The translations under genes and the position numbers were made by a program. Below are positions 22,111 to 33,700 of a DNA stretch of 64,000 nt, in pieces. Each line of letters begins with the position of its first letter. The first letter of the stretch is position 1. Origin of the DNA: Thermomonas sp. (lineage in GTDB: Bacteria; Pseudomonadota; Gammaproteobacteria; Xanthomonadales; Xanthomonadaceae); assembly GCF_029945965.1 (NCBI RefSeq), contig NZ_JAQSDO010000015.1, forward strand, positions 654,821 to 718,820, written 5' to 3'. The notes beneath the pieces are model-generated. The model was not told where the DNA came from. It saw only the letters and a program-made list of their open reading frames with translations, and did not search any database.

Positions 22111-23239
22111 GCCACATCCACCATGCGGAACGGCGAATGTGCGCTGAGTTGCTGGAGATGCTGGCGAACCGAGTCGCGTTCTTCCGCGCACCATTGCTTG
22201 AGCGCCATCGCGAAACGCGGATCGGCCAGCAGATGCCGGCTGCGCACCAGCGATGGCAGGAAACCGCGGGCGATCTTGTGCCGACCTTGAGCACCAGGCT
22301 CGAACATCGTCAGTCCTTCGCGCAGGCAGTAGTCGATGCCTTGGTAGTAACACGTCTCGAAATGCAGGCCCGGCAACAGTTCTGATGCACCCCAGTAACG
22401 ACCGTACAGGGTGTCGCCGCCACGCAGGCAGAGCGCGCCGGCAATCGGCACGCCGTCCAGCTCGGCCAGGAACATCACCAACTGGCGCGGCATCGTGCTG
22501 GCCAGGTGGCGCAGGAAGTCGAGCGTCAATGCCGGCGAATTGCCATATTCGGCAAACGTCTGCAGGTAGAAACCATGCATCGCGGCCAGGTCATCATCCG
22601 TCGCTTCACCGCCATGCACGATGCGGAACTGGATGCCGGCATCGCGCATCTTGCGCCGCTCCTGGCGGATGTTCTTGCGATGCTTGTGGTCCATCGCACC
22701 GAGGAAATCCTCGAACGTGTTCCAGCCGACGTTGTTGTGCCAATGGAACTGGATGTCTTCACGCAACATCCAGTCTGTATCGAAGGCGGTATCGTCCAAT
22801 TCGGTATGGAAATTGACGTGTGCCGATGACAGTTCCGTGGTGCGCATGTGCGTGCTGATCGCCTGCACCAATGCAACGCGTACATCACCATCGCGGGCGA
22901 GCAATCGCGCTCCGGTGACGGGCGAGTAGGGCACTGCAGCCAGCCACTTGGGGAAATAGTCCAAACCGTGCTGCGCGTACGCATGCGACCAGGCGTGGTC
23001 GAACACGAATTCCCCGTGCGAATTGGCTTTCAGGTAGGCCGGCGCAGCCGCCACCAGCGCATCGCCATCCCATAGCGAGATGTGATGCGGGGTCCAGCCC
23101 CATTCCGCGCGCACGCAACCAGACGCCTCAAGCCCAGCCAGGAAGGCATGGGCGACGAATGGATTGCGCCCGTCGTGCAGCGCATCCCAATCGGCGGGAC
23201 TGATTTCGGACAGCGCGCGATGGATGCGCGCCTGGATCA

Positions 23240-23240
<1 letters not shown>
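22107..23240 (-). CDS. GNAT/FemAB-like acyltransferase (peptidogalycan biosynthesis family)
   Basis: 377 residues. The sequence fits the PF04339 family of FemAB-like GNAT proteins (NPFVAHAFLAGLEASGC, WDGDALVAAAPAYLK, HWHNNVGWNTFEDFL, YQGIDYCLREGLTMFEPGAQ). Family members are thought to transfer acyl or aminoacyl groups, possibly in cell-wall synthesis; the substrate is unknown. The start codon shares one base with the trxB stop (TGATG) and the stop overlaps aat (GTGA), so all three are translationally coupled. Confidence 0.88.
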
Positions 23241-24367
<1,127 letters not shown>

Positions 24368-24369
24368 TC

Positions 24370-25437
24370 ATGCGCATCGGTGTACCCAAGGAAACCAAGA
24401 CCCTGGAAGGGCGTGTAGCACTGGTGCCGGCTGCCGCAGGCGACCTGGTCAAGCGTGGCCATGAGGTGTGGGTGGAGCAGGGCGCGGGCATCAAGTCCGG
24501 GTTCAAGGACGAGCAGTACACCAAGCTTGGTGTGCACATCGCGCCGGATGCCGCCGCGCTGTACGAGAAGGGCGAAATGATCGTCAAGGTCAAGGAACCG
24601 ATCGAAGGCGATTTGGCGCTCCTGCGCAAGGATCACCTGTTGTTCTGCTACCTGCACCTGGCCGCCGAACCGGCGCTGACCAAGCGCCTGCTGGATATCG
24701 GCTTGACTGGTATCGCGTTCGAAACCGTCGAATTGCCCAATGGCGACCTGCCGTTGCTGGCGCCGATGTCGATCATCGCCGGCAAGATCGCGGTGCAGGT
24801 CGGAACCACGCTGCTGCATATGCCGGAGGGCGGCAAGGGCAAGCTGCTTGGCGGCCTGCCATCGACCGAGCGCGGCAAGGTGGTGGTGTTCGGCGCCGGC
24901 AAGGCTGGTGGTGCATCGGCGGCACTGGCGGCAGCTGCAGGCTGCAATGTGGTGGTATTCGAGATGCGTACCGACCGCATGGACGAAATGATGCGGCTCG
25001 GTCCGAACGTCACCGCCCTGTATCCCTACCATGACGTGGTCATGCGTGAACTGGCCAACGCGGACCTGGTGGTCGGCGCGGTGCTTGTGACCGGCGCGCG
25101 CGCGCCGCACGTGGTCACCCGCGAGATGCTGCGAACGATGGAAGAAGGCAGCGTGATGGCAGACATCTCCATCGACCAGGGCGGCTGCTTCGAGACCTCG
25201 CGTCCGACCACCTGGAAGGACCCGACCTACGTGGAAGAGGGCGTGACGCATTTTTGCGTAACCAACATGCCGGGTTCGGTGCCGCAGACCAGCTCGCAGG
25301 CGATCTGCGCGGCGATCCTTCCGTGGGTCAACAAGCTTGCCTCCGGCAACTGGCGCGACAACCAGGCGCTACTACGCGGGATCAATGTTGAAGCCGGAAA
25401 ACTGGTCCATCCGGCGCTGCAGGGTATGAAACTTTGA
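24370..25437 (+). CDS. ald: Alanine dehydrogenase
   Basis: 355 residues, slightly shorter than the usual 360-371. NAD-dependent reversible deamination of L-alanine to pyruvate and ammonia. The N-terminus [20 protein letters not shown], the catalytic Lys/His regions ([17 protein letters not shown]), the Rossmann motif [13 protein letters not shown] and the segment [18 protein letters not shown] are typical. GGAG lies six bases before ATG 24370. No terminator before ftsK, 45 bases on. Confidence 0.95.
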   Translation: MRIGVPKETKTLEGRVALVPAAAGDLVKRGHEVWVEQGAGIKSGFKDEQYTKLGVHIAPDAAALYEKGEMIVKVKEPIEGDLALLRKDHLLFCYLHLAAEPALTKRLLDIGLTGIAFETVELPNGDLPLLAPMSIIAGKIAVQVGTTLLHMPEGGKGKLLGGLPSTERGKVVVFGAGKAGGASAALAAAAGCNVVVFEMRTDRMDEMMRLGPNVTALYPYHDVVMRELANADLVVGAVLVTGARAPHVVTREMLRTMEEGSVMADISIDQGGCFETSRPTTWKDPTYVEEGVTHFCVTNMPGSVPQTSSQAICAAILPWVNKLASGNWRDNQALLRGINVEAGKLVHPALQGMKL

Positions 25438-25482
25438 CGTACTATCAACGGTCTAGGGGAACTTCCTGAGGTCTGATCACAG

Positions 25483-27861
25483 GTGGCACGCAGCGCGCCC
25501 GACATCGTGAAGGCTGGCCGCAAGCCGGCCGCCAGGCAGGACAAGGCCAAGCCTGCCGTGAATCCACGCAGGCAGCGGCTATGGCGCGATCTCGCGTTGA
25601 TCGCGATTGCGCCATTGTTGCTGTATCTGCTTGCCTGCCTGTTCAGTTATTCCCCGCTGGATCCAGGTTACGACCGCGATTACAGCCTGCTGGCGCCAAT
25701 CCACAACATCGGCGGTCTCGCCGGCGCATGGATCGCGAGTTTCCTGTTGTTCCTGTGCGGATACGTGGCGTTCCTGCTGCCCATCGTGCTGGGTGCGATC
25801 GCCTGGATTGCCCTGTTCGGCATGGATATCGACGGCGATGGCGAGGTCGATCTGGGACCGGCATTGCGGCTGGTGGGCATCGTCGGTTTCCTGGTTGCCA
25901 GCTGCGGACTATTGAACCTGCGCATTGCAGGATCCAACGAGCTTTCGTCCGGTAGTGGCGGCGTGCTTGGCACGCTGGTGGGCAATTCGCTGAACCTGTT
26001 GTTCGGACCGCTTGGCGCGAACCTGTTCCTGCTCAGCCTGTTGCTGATTTCGGTCACGCTGGCGACTGGCCTGTCCTGGCTGGCAGTGATGGACCGCGTC
26101 GGCCAGTGGACGCTTGCATTGCCAGACACGCTGGGAAAATTGTTTCGCCGTAGCGGCAAGCAGGCCAGCGAATGGAGCGAGGCGCGAGCTTTCCGCGAAG
26201 AACGCGATCAGATGCGCAAGGTCGATTCCGGCCTGCGTGCCAAGCGCGCGCCAGTCAAGATCGAACCGCCGGCTGCACCCGTCATCGAGAAGAGCGAGCG
26301 CGCCAAGCGCGAGCAGCAGATCCCGCTGTTCCATGTCGGCGACGGCTCCGGCATTCCGCCATTGGCCTTGCTGGATGACCCCAAGCCGCAGCCGAAGGGT
26401 TATAGCGAGGAGACCCTGGAAACCCTATCGCGGCAGATCGAATTCAAGCTCAAGGATTTCCGCATCGATGCCGAAGTTGTCGGCGCGTATCCGGGGCCGG
26501 TGATCACCCGCTTCGAAGTACAGCCCGCGCCTGGCGTAAAAGTCAGCCAGATCAGTTCGCTGGACAAGGACATCGCCCGCGGCCTGAGCGTGAAGTCGGT
26601 GCGTGTGGTCGATGTGATCCCGGGCAAGTCGGTGATTGGCCTGGAAACCCCGAACACCCATCGCGAGATGATCTATCTCAGCGAGCTGCTGCGCTCAAAG
26701 GAATACGACAAGTCCAGCAGCCCACTCACACTGGCGCTGGGCAAGGACATCGCTGGCCGACCGACCGTGGCGGATCTTTCGCGCATGCCGCACCTGCTGG
26801 TCGCCGGCACCACGGGTTCCGGCAAGTCGGTCGCGGTCAACGCGATGGTCCTGAGCCTGCTGTACAAGGCGTCCGCCAAGGAAGTGCGGATGCTGATGAT
26901 CGACCCGAAAATGCTGGAGCTTTCGGTCTACGAGGGCATCCCGCACCTGCTGGCGCCGGTGGTCACCGACATGAAGGAAGCCGCGAATGGTCTTCGCTGG
27001 TGCGTTGCGGAAATGGAGCGCCGTTACAAGCTGATGAGTGCGGTTGGCGTGCGCAACCTGGCTGGGTTCAACAAGAAGGTGCGCGACGCGATCGATGCCG
27101 GCCAGCCGATGATGGATCCGTTGTTCAAGCCAAATCCCGAGCTGGACGAAGCGCCGCGCCCGCTGCAGCCGTTGCCGTTCATCGTCATCTTCATCGATGA
27201 ATTCGCCGACATGATGGTCGTGGTCGGCAAGAAGGTCGAAGAACTCATTGCACGGCTGGCGCAAAAGTCACGTGCCGCCGGCATGCACCTGATCCTGGCC
27301 ACCCAGCGACCCTCGGTGGACGTCATCACCGGGTTGATCAAGGCCAACATCCCGACCCGCATCGCGTTCCAGGTCAGTAGCAAGATCGACAGCCGCACCA
27401 TCCTCGACCAGTCCGGTGCGGAGACACTGCTGGGCCACGGCGACATGTTGTACATGCCACCGGGCACCGCCATGCCCGAGCGCGTGCACGGCGCCTTTGT
27501 CAGCGACGAGGAAGTGCATCGCGTGGTCCAGCACCTGCGCCAGAGCGGCGGCGGTACCGATTACATCGAAGGTGTGCTGGAAGATTCACAGACCATGTAC
27601 GACGGTACCAGCGTGGGCGCAACCGGCTTGTCGGAGGCGAGCAGCGGGGGCGGAGACGAATCCGATCCGCTCTACGACGAGGCCGTGAGGATCGTCACCG
27701 AGACCCGCCGCGCCTCGATTTCCGGCGTGCAGCGCCGGCTGAAGATCGGCTACAACCGTGCGGCGCGCATGGTCGAGGCGATGGAAGCGGCTGGCGTGGT
27801 CAGCACCCCGGAACACAACGGTGATCGCAGCGTGCTGGCACCGCCACCGCCACGACCATAA
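25483..27861 (+). CDS. ftsK: DNA translocase FtsK
   Basis: 792 residues. Four membrane helices lie within about residues 35-210, followed by a short linker and the motor: Walker A GTTGSGKS near residue 442, Walker [12 protein letters not shown], and a C-terminal gamma winged-helix ([20 protein letters not shown]) that reads KOPS and activates XerCD. Segregates chromosome ends and resolves dimers at division. Starts at GTG 25483; no ATG lies near. lolA follows after 77 bases, the conserved ftsK-lolA-rarA order. Confidence 0.95.
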   Translation: MARSAPDIVKAGRKPAARQDKAKPAVNPRRQRLWRDLALIAIAPLLLYLLACLFSYSPLDPGYDRDYSLLAPIHNIGGLAGAWIASFLLFLCGYVAFLLPIVLGAIAWIALFGMDIDGDGEVDLGPALRLVGIVGFLVASCGLLNLRIAGSNELSSGSGGVLGTLVGNSLNLLFGPLGANLFLLSLLLISVTLATGLSWLAVMDRVGQWTLALPDTLGKLFRRSGKQASEWSEARAFREERDQMRKVDSGLRAKRAPVKIEPPAAPVIEKSERAKREQQIPLFHVGDGSGIPPLALLDDPKPQPKGYSEETLETLSRQIEFKLKDFRIDAEVVGAYPGPVITRFEVQPAPGVKVSQISSLDKDIARGLSVKSVRVVDVIPGKSVIGLETPNTHREMIYLSELLRSKEYDKSSSPLTLALGKDIAGRPTVADLSRMPHLLVAGTTGSGKSVAVNAMVLSLLYKASAKEVRMLMIDPKMLELSVYEGIPHLLAPVVTDMKEAANGLRWCVAEMERRYKLMSAVGVRNLAGFNKKVRDAIDAGQPMMDPLFKPNPELDEAPRPLQPLPFIVIFIDEFADMMVVVGKKVEELIARLAQKSRAAGMHLILATQRPSVDVITGLIKANIPTRIAFQVSSKIDSRTILDQSGAETLLGHGDMLYMPPGTAMPERVHGAFVSDEEVHRVVQHLRQSGGGTDYIEGVLEDSQTMYDGTSVGATGLSEASSGGGDESDPLYDEAVRIVTETRRASISGVQRRLKIGYNRAARMVEAMEAAGVVSTPEHNGDRSVLAPPPPRP

Positions 27862-27938
27862 GCTTTCCCGCGCCTGCGTACATGCCCATTCAGCTTGGCT
27901 CGGACACACTGCATCGCAATGATGCAGGGAGCCATTCC

Positions 27939-28568
27939 ATGAGCAAAGCCATGAAAGTCCTTACCCACGCAGTCGCCATCGGCCTGCTGACCACGTTCGG
28001 TATCGCCAACGCCGGTGCGCGCGATGACCTCAACACCTTCACCAAGGGCCTGAAGGGCCTGGATGGGCATTTCACCCAACAGGTGTTCGGCACCAACGGC
28101 AAGCAGAAAGAGCAATCCAGCGGCCGCGTGGCAGTCTCCGCGCCGCGGTTGTTCCGCTGGGAATACACCAAGCCATACCCGCAATTGATCGTGGCCGACG
28201 GCAGCACCGTATGGGTGCACGATCCCGACCTGCAGCAAGTCAGCAAACGCCCGCAAGGCGCCGAAGAAGCCAACAGTCCACTCGCCATCCTGCTGGATCC
28301 GTCGAAGCTTGATCGCGATTTCGTGGTCAAGGACGCGGGCGCGGACAATGGCATCGAGTGGCTGCAGCTGACCCCGCGCAATACCGATGCCGCGTTCAAA
28401 TCCGCAAAGCTGGGTTTCAACGATTCCGGGCTTGCGCAGATGGAATACGTGGATGCACTTGGTCAGCGCACCCGCATCACGTTTGATGACTGGAAGCGCA
28501 ATCCCAGCTTCGCCAAGGGCACGTTCGTGTATGTACCCGCCAAGGGTGTGGATGTGATCGGCGGCTAA
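27939..28568 (+). CDS. lolA: Outer-membrane lipoprotein carrier protein LolA
   Basis: 209 residues with a signal peptide (MKVLTHAVAIGLLTTFGIANA) and the LolA pattern: GLKGLDGHFTQQV, FRWEYTKPYPQLIVADG and VWVHDPDLQQVSKR. Ferries lipoproteins from LolCDE across the periplasm to LolB. ATG 27939 has AGGGA eight bases upstream; the alternative ATG 27951 would still leave a signal peptide. Between ftsK and rarA as in many gammaproteobacteria. Confidence 0.94.
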   Translation: MSKAMKVLTHAVAIGLLTTFGIANAGARDDLNTFTKGLKGLDGHFTQQVFGTNGKQKEQSSGRVAVSAPRLFRWEYTKPYPQLIVADGSTVWVHDPDLQQVSKRPQGAEEANSPLAILLDPSKLDRDFVVKDAGADNGIEWLQLTPRNTDAAFKSAKLGFNDSGLAQMEYVDALGQRTRITFDDWKRNPSFAKGTFVYVPAKGVDVIGG

Positions 28569-28613
28569 GCGCTGACCGGACCGCAACCATTCCAAGTCGC
28601 CCTACAATGTCGG

Positions 28614-29990
28614 ATGCCCAGCAAGTCGCTCTTGCCCGATAACCCGACGGACACTACAAACCAGGCCTTGCGGCCGCTTGCCGAGCGCATGCGTCCGCGC
28701 ACGCTGGACGAGATGGTGGGGCAGAAACGCTTGCTCACGTCTGGTTCGGCGTTGCGCCGCGCCATCGAAGGCGGGCACATGCATTCGATGATCCTGTGGG
28801 GTCCCCCTGGTTGCGGGAAGACCACCTTGGCCTTGTTGCTTGCACGCTATGCGGATGCCGAGTTCGTGGCGATTTCCGCCGTCCTCAGCGGCCTGCCGCA
28901 GGTGCGTGAAGTATTGGCCGAGGCCCAGCGAAGGTACGATACAGGCCGTCGCACCGTGCTGTTCGTCGACGAGGTACATCGCTTCAACAAGGTGCAGCAG
29001 GATGCATTCCTGCCGCATATCGAACGCGGCAGCATCATTTTCGTTGGTGCCACGACCGAAAACCCGTCTTTCGAACTGAACTCCGCGCTGCTGTCACGCT
29101 GCCGCGTGCATGTGCTGGAGGCGGTTTCCGCCGACGACATCGTCATCGCATTGAAGCACGCGTTGCAGGATGCCGAACATGGGCTGGGCGGGCGCGGCAT
29201 CCGCATCGACGTTGGCTTGCTTGCGCAGATCGCCCATGCAGCCGATGGCGATGTGCGGCGCGCACTGACCTTGCTGGAGATCGCCGCCGAACTGGCGGGC
29301 GAGGGTGGTGAGATCGGCGAGGCCACGCTGCAGCAGGTGCTGGCGGATCGCACCCGCCGTTTCGACAAGGGCGGGGATCAGTTTTACGATCAGATCTCGG
29401 CGCTGCACAAATGCGTGCGCAGCTCGAATCCGGATGCCGCCTTGTATTGGCTGGCACGCATGCTGGATGGCGGCGCCGATCCGGCCTACCTTGCCCGGCG
29501 CCTGACCCGGATGGCTGTCGAAGACATCGGCCTGGCCGATCCGCGCGCGCTGCAGATGGCGGTGGATGCCTGGGATAGCTACGACCGGCTGGGCTCGCCG
29601 GAGGGCGATCTGGCACTGGCGCAACTGACCATTTACCTGGCCAGCACTGCCAAATCCAACGCTGCTTATGCTGCATGGAACGCCGCACGCAAGGATGTTG
29701 CTGCATATGGCACGCAGGACGTGCCACTGCATTTCCGCAATGCACCGACCAAGTTGATGAAGTCGCTCGGCCATGGCAAGGATTACCAGTACGACCACGA
29801 TGTCGATGGCGGTGTCGCGCTGGACCAGACCGGGTTTCCGGATGCGATGGGCGAACGCGTGTACTACCAGCCCGTAGAACGCGGACTGGAGATCAAGCTG
29901 AAAGAAAAATTGGATGTGCTTCGCAGTGCGCGGAAGCAGGCACGCGAAAATTCAGGCAGGCGATCAGGCAAGCAAGGAAACGACCAATGA
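28614..29990 (+). CDS. rarA: Replication-associated recombination protein A (RarA/MgsA)
   Basis: 458 residues. AAA+ clamp-loader-like ATPase with Walker A GPPGCGKT (residues 63-70), Walker B VLFVDEVHRFNK, the sensor motif GATTENPSFELN and a C-terminal MgsA oligomerisation domain. Acts at stalled replication forks. A TACAAT ends five bases before the ATG and no Shine-Dalgarno is visible, so the message could be leaderless. The stop overlaps crcB in ATGA. Confidence 0.96.
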   Translation: MPSKSLLPDNPTDTTNQALRPLAERMRPRTLDEMVGQKRLLTSGSALRRAIEGGHMHSMILWGPPGCGKTTLALLLARYADAEFVAISAVLSGLPQVREVLAEAQRRYDTGRRTVLFVDEVHRFNKVQQDAFLPHIERGSIIFVGATTENPSFELNSALLSRCRVHVLEAVSADDIVIALKHALQDAEHGLGGRGIRIDVGLLAQIAHAADGDVRRALTLLEIAAELAGEGGEIGEATLQQVLADRTRRFDKGGDQFYDQISALHKCVRSSNPDAALYWLARMLDGGADPAYLARRLTRMAVEDIGLADPRALQMAVDAWDSYDRLGSPEGDLALAQLTIYLASTAKSNAAYAAWNAARKDVAAYGTQDVPLHFRNAPTKLMKSLGHGKDYQYDHDVDGGVALDQTGFPDAMGERVYYQPVERGLEIKLKEKLDVLRSARKQARENSGRRSGKQGNDQ

Positions 29991-30379
29991 GTCTTTGGTG
30001 GCAACAACTGATGCTGGTCATGCTTGGCGGTGCGCTTGGCGCCGCAGGCCGCTTCTGGCTGGGCGGCGCGATGTTGCGTCATGTCGGCGACAGCATCCCG
30101 TGGGGAACACTGGTAGCCAACCTGGGTGGCGCGTTTGCCGCAGGCTTCATCGCCATCTGGCTGGAGGGGCGCGGCCCGCAAGCGTTGTACTGGCGGGCAT
30201 TCCTGATCGTCGGGATGCTGGGTGCATTGACCACGTATTCAGCACTGATGCTGGAATGCCTTCTGTTCACCAAGTCCCAACGCGCGGGACTGATGTTTGG
30301 TTACCTGGGTGGCACGTTGATTGGGGGATTAGCGCTGGTATGGCTCGGGGCGCGTTTAGCGACTGTCCTGCGCGGATAA
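29987..30379 (+). CDS. crcB: Fluoride channel CrcB/Fluc
   Basis: 130 residues, four membrane helices. Conserved features: GGALGAAGRFWLGG, the Asn motif WGTLVANLGGAFAAGF and GMLGALTTYSALMLE (Na-binding and pore helix break). Exports fluoride as a dual-topology dimer. AAGGAA precedes the ATG, which overlaps the rarA stop. A weak hairpin follows at 30383-30400. No fluoride riboswitch is seen, as expected for an internal operon gene. Confidence 0.93.
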   Translation: MSLWWQQLMLVMLGGALGAAGRFWLGGAMLRHVGDSIPWGTLVANLGGAFAAGFIAIWLEGRGPQALYWRAFLIVGMLGALTTYSALMLECLLFTKSQRAGLMFGYLGGTLIGGLALVWLGARLATVLRG

Positions 30380-30382
30380 CCG

Positions 30383-30400
30383 GCCAGCGCCATGGCTGGC
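30383..30400 (+). terminator. Weak hairpin after crcB
   Basis: GCCAGC-GCCATG-GCTGGC followed by GCTTTCGGG. The stem is short and the T-tract poor; it is the only terminator-like signal before zwf. Confidence 0.3.
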
Positions 30401-30492
30401 GCTTTCGGGACGCCGAAGCATCCCGGCGATGACTCGAAATTAACTCGCCCGTCGCTAGCATTGTCCAGTACTACTCCCGAACTGGATCCCGC

Positions 30493-31881
30493 GTGAACCA
30501 CGTTTCCGACGCATTCGTGTTCTTCGGCGCCACTGGCGACCTTGCGTACAAGAAAATCTTTCCTGCGCTGCAGGCACTGGTCGCGCGCGGCAGGCTGGAC
30601 ATGCCGGTGATCGGCGTGGCTCACGCGGGCTGGTCGCTTGAGCAATTGCGCGAACGCGCCCGTGACAGCCTCGAGCACCATGGCGGCCTCGATGAGGCCG
30701 CGTTTTCGAAGCTGTCTGCGCAGATGCGCTACGTCGAAGGCGATTACACCGACCCGGCCACGTTTACGCAGCTGCGCAAGGATCTTGGCGACGCGGCGCA
30801 CCCACTGCATTACCTGGCGATCCCTCCTGACCTGTTTGGCACCGTGATCCAGGCGCTACACGACAGCGGATGTGCCAAGGGCGCCCGGGTAGTGTTGGAA
30901 AAACCATTTGGGCGCGACCTCGCTTCGGCACACAAGCTCAATGGCATCCTGCAAAAGGTATTCCCCGAGTCGTCGATCTTCCGCATCGACCATTTCCTGG
31001 GCAAGGAAGCGGTGCAGAACCTGCTGTATTTCCGCTTCGCCAATGCGTTTCTGGAACCCATCTGGAACCGCGAACACATAGACAACGTGCAGATCACGAT
31101 GGCCGAAAACTTCGGTGTCCAAGGCCGTGGAGGCTTCTATGAGGGCGTCGGCGCCATGCGCGACGTGGTCCAGAACCACCTGCTGCAAGTGGTCGCGCTA
31201 CTGGCGATGGACGCACCGATCGGCAGCGATCCGGTCTCGATCCAGATGGAAAAGCTGCGCCTTTTTCGCGCGATGCGGCCGCTGCGCAGTGACGAACTCG
31301 TCCGCGGACAATTCCGTGGATATCGCGACGAAGACGGTGTGGCCAAGGATTCGGACGTCGAGACGTTCGCCGCGCTGCGCCTGCATATCGATACCTGGCG
31401 CTGGGCAGGCGTTCCGTTCTATATCCGCACTGGCAAGTGTCTGCCGATCACCTCCACTGAGGTGGTCGTTGACCTGAAATGCCCGCCGATGTCGATCTTC
31501 GACGAGAACCAGCCGGCGCATTCGAACTATTTTCGCCTGCGCCTAAGCCCGGAGGTCATCATTTCCGCTGGCGTTCGGGTCAAGCGCGCAGGCGATGCGA
31601 TGATCGGGGACGACGTGGAGCTGACCGCGCGACATCAACACATCGACGAGAAGTCGCCCTACGAACGCCTGCTGGGCGATGCCATCCGCGGCGAAGCCGG
31701 CCTGTTCATCAGTGACGACGCGGTGGAAGCGGCTTGGCGCGTGGTGGATCCGGTGCTGAGCGATCACGCCGCTGCCGAGATCTACGAATGCGGCACCTGG
31801 GGCCCACAAGCGGCGGAATCGATTATCGCCGGTGACGCCGACTGGCATGATCCGCAGCCCGAAGGAAGCACGCCGTGCTAG
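30493..31881 (+). CDS. zwf: Glucose-6-phosphate 1-dehydrogenase
   Basis: 462 residues. Oxidises glucose-6-phosphate to 6-phosphogluconolactone, making NADPH. NADP fingerprint [12 protein letters not shown], active-site [12 protein letters not shown] (the usual Tyr is Phe here), EKPFGRD and the C-terminal GTWGPQAAE region. GTG start at 30493. The stop lies seven bases inside the downstream HAD gene, so zwf leads a tightly packed run zwf-HAD-tal-pgi-pgm-tkt. Confidence 0.96.
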   Translation: MNHVSDAFVFFGATGDLAYKKIFPALQALVARGRLDMPVIGVAHAGWSLEQLRERARDSLEHHGGLDEAAFSKLSAQMRYVEGDYTDPATFTQLRKDLGDAAHPLHYLAIPPDLFGTVIQALHDSGCAKGARVVLEKPFGRDLASAHKLNGILQKVFPESSIFRIDHFLGKEAVQNLLYFRFANAFLEPIWNREHIDNVQITMAENFGVQGRGGFYEGVGAMRDVVQNHLLQVVALLAMDAPIGSDPVSIQMEKLRLFRAMRPLRSDELVRGQFRGYRDEDGVAKDSDVETFAALRLHIDTWRWAGVPFYIRTGKCLPITSTEVVVDLKCPPMSIFDENQPAHSNYFRLRLSPEVIISAGVRVKRAGDAMIGDDVELTARHQHIDEKSPYERLLGDAIRGEAGLFISDDAVEAAWRVVDPVLSDHAAAEIYECGTWGPQAAESIIAGDADWHDPQPEGSTPC

Positions 31882-32603
31882 CGCGAGATCCAGCGTCCGA
31901 GGTCGTGTTCTTGCTGGATGTCGACAATACCCTGTTCGACAACGACCGTTTCAAGACCGACCTCGATGCGCGCGTGCAGCGCGACTTCGGCGAGCCGGCT
32001 CGCGAGGAGTACTGGCAGCTCTACGAACGCGAGCGCGAACGGCTGGGTTATGCCGACTACCTGGCCGCGCTGCAAGCGTTCCGCGAAGGCCGCGAGGATG
32101 ATCCGGACCTGCTGCGGATGTCCGGCTTCATGCTCGACTATCCCTTTGCAGAACGCGTCTATCCGGGCGCGCTGGAGGCCGTGGAGCGCCTGCACGAGCT
32201 GGGAACGCCGGTGATCCTGTCGGATGGCGACGTGGTGTTCCAGCCGCGCAAGGTGCAGAACTCCGGGCTTTGGGAGGCACTGCGGGGCAGGGTACTGATC
32301 TACCTGCACAAGCAGAACATGCTCGACGCGGTGCAGCGGCGCTACCCGGCGCGGCATTACGTGGTGGTCGATGACAAGCCGCAACTGCTGGCGACGATGA
32401 AACAGGCAATGGGCGAACGCCTGACCACCGTCTTCGTGCGCCAGGGCCACTATGCAGCCGAGGCCGACGTTGCTGAGACCAAGCCACCGCCCGACCTGAC
32501 CATCGAGCGGATCGGCGAACTGGCCACGTTCGACTTGCAACAATTCAGCCCGCGGGCTTCTGGCACGCCGGCCCCCGTAACGACAGCACAGGAATCGACA
32601 TGA
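31875..32603 (+). CDS. HAD-superfamily hydrolase
   Basis: 242 residues. Haloacid-dehalogenase phosphatase core: motif [11 protein letters not shown] with the nucleophile Asp, motif II VILSDGD and the conserved [15 protein letters not shown] helical cap lies between residues 30 and 100. The substrate is unknown; the place between zwf and tal suggests a sugar phosphate. The sequence does not resemble 6-phosphogluconolactonase. GTG start overlaps the zwf end; its TGA overlaps the tal ATG. Confidence 0.85.
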   Translation: MLARDPASEVVFLLDVDNTLFDNDRFKTDLDARVQRDFGEPAREEYWQLYERERERLGYADYLAALQAFREGREDDPDLLRMSGFMLDYPFAERVYPGALEAVERLHELGTPVILSDGDVVFQPRKVQNSGLWEALRGRVLIYLHKQNMLDAVQRRYPARHYVVVDDKPQLLATMKQAMGERLTTVFVRQGHYAAEADVAETKPPPDLTIERIGELATFDLQQFSPRASGTPAPVTTAQEST

Positions 32604-33688
32604 ACCACCTTCAATCGCTGCGCAAACTCGGCCAGAGCCTGTGGCTGGACAACATCACCCGCGAGATCCTCGACAACGGCATGCTGCAGCGCTACATCAA
32701 CGACTTCGCGATCACCGGGCTGACCTCCAACCCGACAATCTTCGATCAGGCGATCGGCAACAGCAGCGCTTACGATGCTGGCATCCGCGAGAAATCTGCA
32801 GCCGGCAAACGCGACGAAGCGCTGTTCATCGAACTCGCGCTCGAGGATCTGCGCCGCGCGGCAGACCTGTTTCGACCCGTGTTCGAGGCAACTGGCGGGG
32901 TCGACGGCTGGGTATCGATGGAGGTTTCGCCGCTGCTGGCCGCCGATACCGCAGGCAGCATCGAGGCCGCCAGTCGCATCCACCAACAGGCCGGGCGCGA
33001 GAACCTGTACATCAAGATCCCCGGCACCCCGGAAGGCGTTCCCGCGATCGAGGAATCGATCTTCAACGGCGTGCCGATCAACGTAACCCTGCTGTTCTCA
33101 GCCTCGCAGTATGTCGCTGCTGCACATGCTTACTTGCGCGGGATCGAACGACGCATCGCCGCCGGGCGTAACCCGTCGGTGGAATCGGTGGCGTCATTGT
33201 TCGTCAGCCGCTGGGACAAGGCATCCGCCGATACCTTGCCGGTCGAGCTGCACAATCGCCTCGGGATTGCCGTTGCCCAGCAGACCTACAGCGCCTACCG
33301 TGAACTGCTGGCATCGGATCGTTGGAAGCAGCTGGCGGCCGCCGGGGCACGCCCACAGCGTCTGCTATGGGCCAGCACCGGCACCAAGGATCCCGCTGCA
33401 CCCGACACGCTGTATCTCGAAGCACTGGCCGCGCCGGATACGGTCAACACCATTCCGGAAAAGACCCTGCGCGCGTTCGCCGACCACGGCAAGGTCGACG
33501 GTCCGCTGGCCGACGACGGCGGCGACTTCGCGGCCACGCTTGAGAAGATCGGTGTGGCTGGTGTCGATGTCGATGCCCTGGCGGAGAAGCTGCAGCGCGA
33601 CGGCGCCGACGCCTTCGTGAAGTCATGGGAAAAGCTGATGCAGCGCATCGCCGACAAGGCGAAGGCGCTCGCGGACGCAGGCAACTAA
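32600..33688 (+). CDS. tal: Transaldolase
   Basis: 362 residues, the longer transaldolase type found in Pgi-linked clusters. Catalytic Lys139 is in NLYIKIPGTPEG; FAITGLTSNPTIFDQAI, MEVSPLLA and INVTLLFSASQY are typical. Moves dihydroxyacetone units in the non-oxidative pentose phosphate pathway. ATG overlaps the HAD stop in ATGA. Confidence 0.96.
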   Translation: MNHLQSLRKLGQSLWLDNITREILDNGMLQRYINDFAITGLTSNPTIFDQAIGNSSAYDAGIREKSAAGKRDEALFIELALEDLRRAADLFRPVFEATGGVDGWVSMEVSPLLAADTAGSIEAASRIHQQAGRENLYIKIPGTPEGVPAIEESIFNGVPINVTLLFSASQYVAAAHAYLRGIERRIAAGRNPSVESVASLFVSRWDKASADTLPVELHNRLGIAVAQQTYSAYRELLASDRWKQLAAAGARPQRLLWASTGTKDPAAPDTLYLEALAAPDTVNTIPEKTLRAFADHGKVDGPLADDGGDFAATLEKIGVAGVDVDALAEKLQRDGADAFVKSWEKLMQRIADKAKALADAGN

Positions 33689-33700
33689 GGGCAGAGCGCC

